From Lachnospiraceae bacterium UBA7179 (lineage in GTDB: Bacteria; Bacillota; Clostridia; Lachnospirales; Lachnospiraceae): DNA of 64,000 nucleotides. Of the stretch, positions 61,842 to 64,000 are shown one piece after another. The stretch is from positions 5,600 through 69,599 of the forward strand of contig DKVL01000090.1 of assembly GCA_002491195.1 (NCBI GenBank), in the 5' to 3' direction. A program made the translations under genes and the position numbers. The notes beneath the pieces are model-generated. The model was not told the origin of the DNA. It ran no database searches and saw only the letters and a program-made list of their open reading frames with translations. The stretch's first letter is position 1. Each line of letters starts with the position of its first letter.

Positions 61842-62375
61842 CTAATTTTCCGGTTCTATAAGACCATATGTGTTTCCTTTGCGCTTATAAACCACATTCA
61901 CCTCGTCTGTTTCCGCATTGCAGAATACATAGAAATCATGCCCCAGAAGCTCCATCTGAATGCACGCATCCTCAGCATACATCGGCTTGATATCAAACTT
62001 CTTGGTACGGACGATCCGCACTTCTTCATCATCCTCAGCATAATCATTCTCTATGAAATCTGTTCTGAGGCTGGCTGCACCTGCTTGCTGATCTGCTCTG
62101 AATTTGTTTTTATATTTCTTTAACTGCCGCTCGATCACTTCCGCCGCAAGGTCAACAGACACATACATGTCATTGCTCACCTGCTCAGAGCGAATGATAT
62201 TTCCTTTGACGGGAATGGTAACTTCAATCTTCTGACGCTCCTTCTCAACACTTAATGTCGCATGTACCTCCGTTTCTGGCGTGAAATACTTCTCCAGCTT
62301 GCCGATTTTGTCCTCAACCGCTGCCTTTAATCCAGGCGTTACATCAATGTTCTTACCGCTGATAATAAATTTCAT
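61842..62375 (-). CDS. hpf: Long-form ribosome hibernation promoting factor
   Basis: 177-residue Hpf/RaiA protein. The N-terminal domain (1-100: FIISGKNIDVTPGLKAAVED then IGKLEKYF) binds the 30S subunit. The C-terminal domain (about 120-177: RTKKFDIKPMYAEDACIQME and LLGHDFYVFCNAETDEVNVV) drives 100S dimer formation in Firmicutes. ATG 62375 follows AAGGGATGTGG; an upstream in-frame GTG at 62396 is part of the leader. Promoter at 62436-62464. Confidence 0.95.
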   Translation of the reverse strand: MKFIISGKNIDVTPGLKAAVEDKIGKLEKYFTPETEVHATLSVEKERQKIEVTIPVKGNIIRSEQVSNDMYVSVDLAAEVIERQLKKYKNKFRADQQAGAASLRTDFIENDYAEDDEEVRIVRTKKFDIKPMYAEDACIQMELLGHDFYVFCNAETDEVNVVYKRKGNTYGLIEPEN

Positions 62376-62435
62376 TCTGTCCACATCCCTTCGCACTTAA
62401 TTTCTCAATTAAGTATGTTACCTAATTGTATTTTG

Positions 62436-62464
62436 ATTATACCATATCCCTGTTTTTTTTCCAA
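62436..62464 (-). promoter_or_regulatory. hpf promoter
   Basis: TTGGAA and TATAAT on the - strand, 17 bp apart, 61 bp upstream of the hpf start codon. The leader contains CAATTA/TAATTG arms. Confidence 0.75.
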
Positions 62465-62631
62465 TATCTTTTGTAATTTATTATAAATATTTTGAAATTC
62501 TGTATCCTTTTTTAGACACTTTTTAATATTTTTTTCATTTTTGTCCATGTCAATGCTTTTGGGATAAATTTTTCTAAAATTCACGATTTTCGTGTAATTC
62601 ACCAAAACATGATTTCGTTTTTCAATCGTGT

Positions 62632-62730
62632 GTTTTCCACAAGAAAACCCGTTCATATTGGTGGATATTGTGGATAACTTGGTGTATAAGTCGGTTTTTC
62701 TACACTTTCCCCTTTTTACGATGTGGATAA
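62632..62730. promoter_or_regulatory. Cluster of DnaA-box-like sites
   Basis: Two perfect TGTGGATAA boxes (62669-62677 and 62722-62730) and a one-mismatch box TTTTCCACA (62633-62641) lie within 100 bp in the AT-rich gap between hpf and the NlpC/P60 gene. The gap 62376-62871 (496 bp) also contains the hpf promoter and a terminator; nothing else was recognised. Confidence 0.5.
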
Positions 62731-62827
62731 GTTGTGAACGTATAAAAAAATGACTGTTACATCACAACGGAGCATCTCTATTTTTTTGTGCACTTTTTCT
62801 ATATATTTTGAAAATGAAAAGACAATC

Positions 62828-62855
62828 AAAAAGCGGGCAAACATTGTTACCCGCC
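62828..62855 (-). terminator. Terminator of the NlpC/P60 gene
   Basis: On the - strand GCGGG and CCCGC with inner AA/TT pairing are followed by TTTTTG, 18 bp after the stop codon. Confidence 0.75.
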
Positions 62856-62871
62856 TGTAAACTGATTGATA

Positions 62872-64000
62872 TTAGAAAATTCTTCTCACCGACAATATAT
62901 TCCGGTAAGATGCATTGGAAATGATAATACCTGTCTTAGATGTACTTGCATGCACGATCTGTCCATTGCCAACATAAAGACCTACATGACCAGAATAACA
63001 TACAATATCACCTGGCTGCGCATTACTCAGTCCTCCGACATCGTATCCCTGGCTCCTCAAAGCTGATGAAGAATGCGGGAGACTTACTCCAAAATTAGAA
63101 TAAACACTCATAACAAACCCAGAGCAGTCTGTGCCATTTGTAAGGCTTGAGCCGCCATATACATAAGGATTCCCAACAAACTGTGTAGCATAATCAATAA
63201 CCGCCTTACCCATCTCGCTTCCTTCTGACGACGCTGCAGTACTTCTTGCTGTTTCTATTGCTGCCTGATTCGCTGCAGTTCTCTGCGCCTGTGTCTCTGC
63301 CTGTTTCTGCAGTCTTGCCGCTTCCGTTGCCGCTGCAGCTGCCCTTGCCTCCTCGCGCGCCTTCGCTTCCTTGGCAAGTCTTACTTCTTCTTCCTCTTTT
63401 GATTCTGCATGTACAAAGTCTGTCCTAAGATTAATGTAATCTTTAGAAACATAACCGTCGCCTTCCTCGATGGCAATCTTAACCCATCCATCAAGTTCTT
63501 CAAGCACTACAAGTTCCTCATTGAGTGGTACAAGCCCAAGCACTGCTGATTCTGTGCTTGCATCCTGCCGAACTTTAAGTGTTGTGGTATTTACGACAGC
63601 ATATGTAGTTCCTACTTCTTTGGCAAGTTCTTCTGCTTCCTTGCCTGCCGCACAGAATTCGCCTTTGACATACCCTGTGCAGTTTCCTGACACAATCTTA
63701 TACCAGCCATCCTCCTCTTCGACAAGTTCGCCAACAGAGTTTGCGTAAAGTTTCCCGACAATCTCACCATCTTCACCTGGTGTGCTTCTGACATTGACAT
63801 AGTTTGTCACCTGGGCAATAACAAGTCCTGAAAAATCCTGGGAATCATCGTCTGTCACTGTTTTTGCCTCAGTATCCACCTTCTCATCAAGCACAATATC
63901 ATCATAAGTATCTGTTGCTGAGAAACCTGCACTTAACTGAAAATCATTACCATCTGTGTCTGCCTCTTCACTTGAGGTTTCCTCTTCTGAAATCTCCTCA
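62872..64000 (-). CDS. SH3b-domain NlpC/P60 peptidoglycan hydrolase, N-terminus beyond the window
   Basis: 375 residues are visible; the frame stays open to the right edge, so the signal peptide and start are missing. A Glu/Ser/Thr/Asp-rich segment comes first. Two SH3b domains follow (YVNVRSTPGEDGEIVGKLYA and TLKVRQDASTESAVLGLVPL), each ending in GYV. An Ala/Glu-rich helix of about 55 residues leads to the NlpC/P60 domain. Its catalytic Cys is in GTDCSGFVMSVY and the His in GHVGLYVGNGQIVHAS. It should cleave peptide stems of the cell wall outside the cell. A terminator follows. Confidence 0.93.
   Translation of the reverse strand, partial: EEISEEETSSEEADTDGNDFQLSAGFSATDTYDDIVLDEKVDTEAKTVTDDDSQDFSGLVIAQVTNYVNVRSTPGEDGEIVGKLYANSVGELVEEEDGWYKIVSGNCTGYVKGEFCAAGKEAEELAKEVGTTYAVVNTTTLKVRQDASTESAVLGLVPLNEELVVLEELDGWVKIAIEEGDGYVSKDYINLRTDFVHAESKEEEEVRLAKEAKAREEARAAAAATEAARLQKQAETQAQRTAANQAAIETARSTAASSEGSEMGKAVIDYATQFVGNPYVYGGSSLTNGTDCSGFVMSVYSNFGVSLPHSSSALRSQGYDVGGLSNAQPGDIVCYSGHVGLYVGNGQIVHASTSKTGIIISNASYRNILSVRRIF

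Noticed and set aside
62376..62871. Chromosomal origin
   Set aside because: DnaA boxes are present but dnaA, dnaN, rpmH or gyrase genes are not in view; kept only as a box cluster.

Overview
The window looks like chromosomal DNA of a butyrate-forming, Gram-positive member of the Clostridia, most likely Lachnospiraceae. The grounds are the thl-crt-hbd-bcd-etfB-etfA operon together with ptb-buk, strong AGGAGG-type ribosome binding sites on nearly every gene, sigma-A type promoters, a VanR/VanS-like regulator pair beside an htrA gene, and a Csp-like subtilase. No rRNA, tRNA, CRISPR array or insertion sequence was seen. The species cannot be named from this sequence.

Layout. 1-5 kb: the tail of carB, a c-di-GMP phosphodiesterase, a GH13 glycosidase and three small unknown genes. 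5-9 kb: a sensor kinase/response regulator pair divergent from an HtrA protease. 9-15 kb: a PfkB-type kinase, a variant carbamate kinase, an LspA-like protein, a repeat-containing lipoprotein and an AAA/PD-(D/E)XK protein. 15-20 kb: an HscC-like Hsp70 with a 1040-residue J-domain partner. 20-24 kb: an AbiE toxin-antitoxin locus whose toxin gene carries an in-frame stop, a leftover subtilase tail, and an intact subtilase. 24-34 kb: a glycoside/hexuronate operon (GH2, GPH symporter, HAD, GH3, uxuA, mannonate oxidoreductase-like SDR) with a divergent AraC regulator. 34-35.5 kb: a split ThrE exporter. 35.8-46 kb: ptb-buk on the + strand and the butyryl-CoA operon on the - strand, with an Uma2 gene and an unknown gene between them. 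46-60 kb: a defence-like island with a ZorA/ZorB-like pair, a RhuM-family gene and a tightly coupled four-gene operon (CoiA-like zinc protein, coiled-coil protein with a degenerate AAA-like domain, unknown protein, 1750-residue DEAH helicase with DUF1998). 60.7-64 kb: an M23 peptidase, long-form Hpf, and an NlpC/P60 hydrolase that runs off the window.

How the parts work together. Thiolase, HBD, crotonase and BCD/EtfAB turn acetyl-CoA into butyryl-CoA, and Ptb/Buk convert this to butyrate with ATP gain. Both promoters carry 18-bp sites that match 11 of 14 fixed positions of the Rex operator, so joint NADH-responsive control is likely. The glycoside operon would release uronate or sugar residues and feed mannonate into the Entner-Doudoroff route, but glucuronate isomerase and KDG kinase/aldolase are not in the window.

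The most interesting signals are: the four-gene DUF1998-helicase operon, which resembles Druantia/DISARM but does not match a described gene set that I recognise; a family of two-hairpin intergenic elements placed just after stop codons, including inside the butyrate operon; Rex-like sites at both butyrate promoters; and a 13-bp perfect inverted repeat that brackets the subtilase promoter and start codon.
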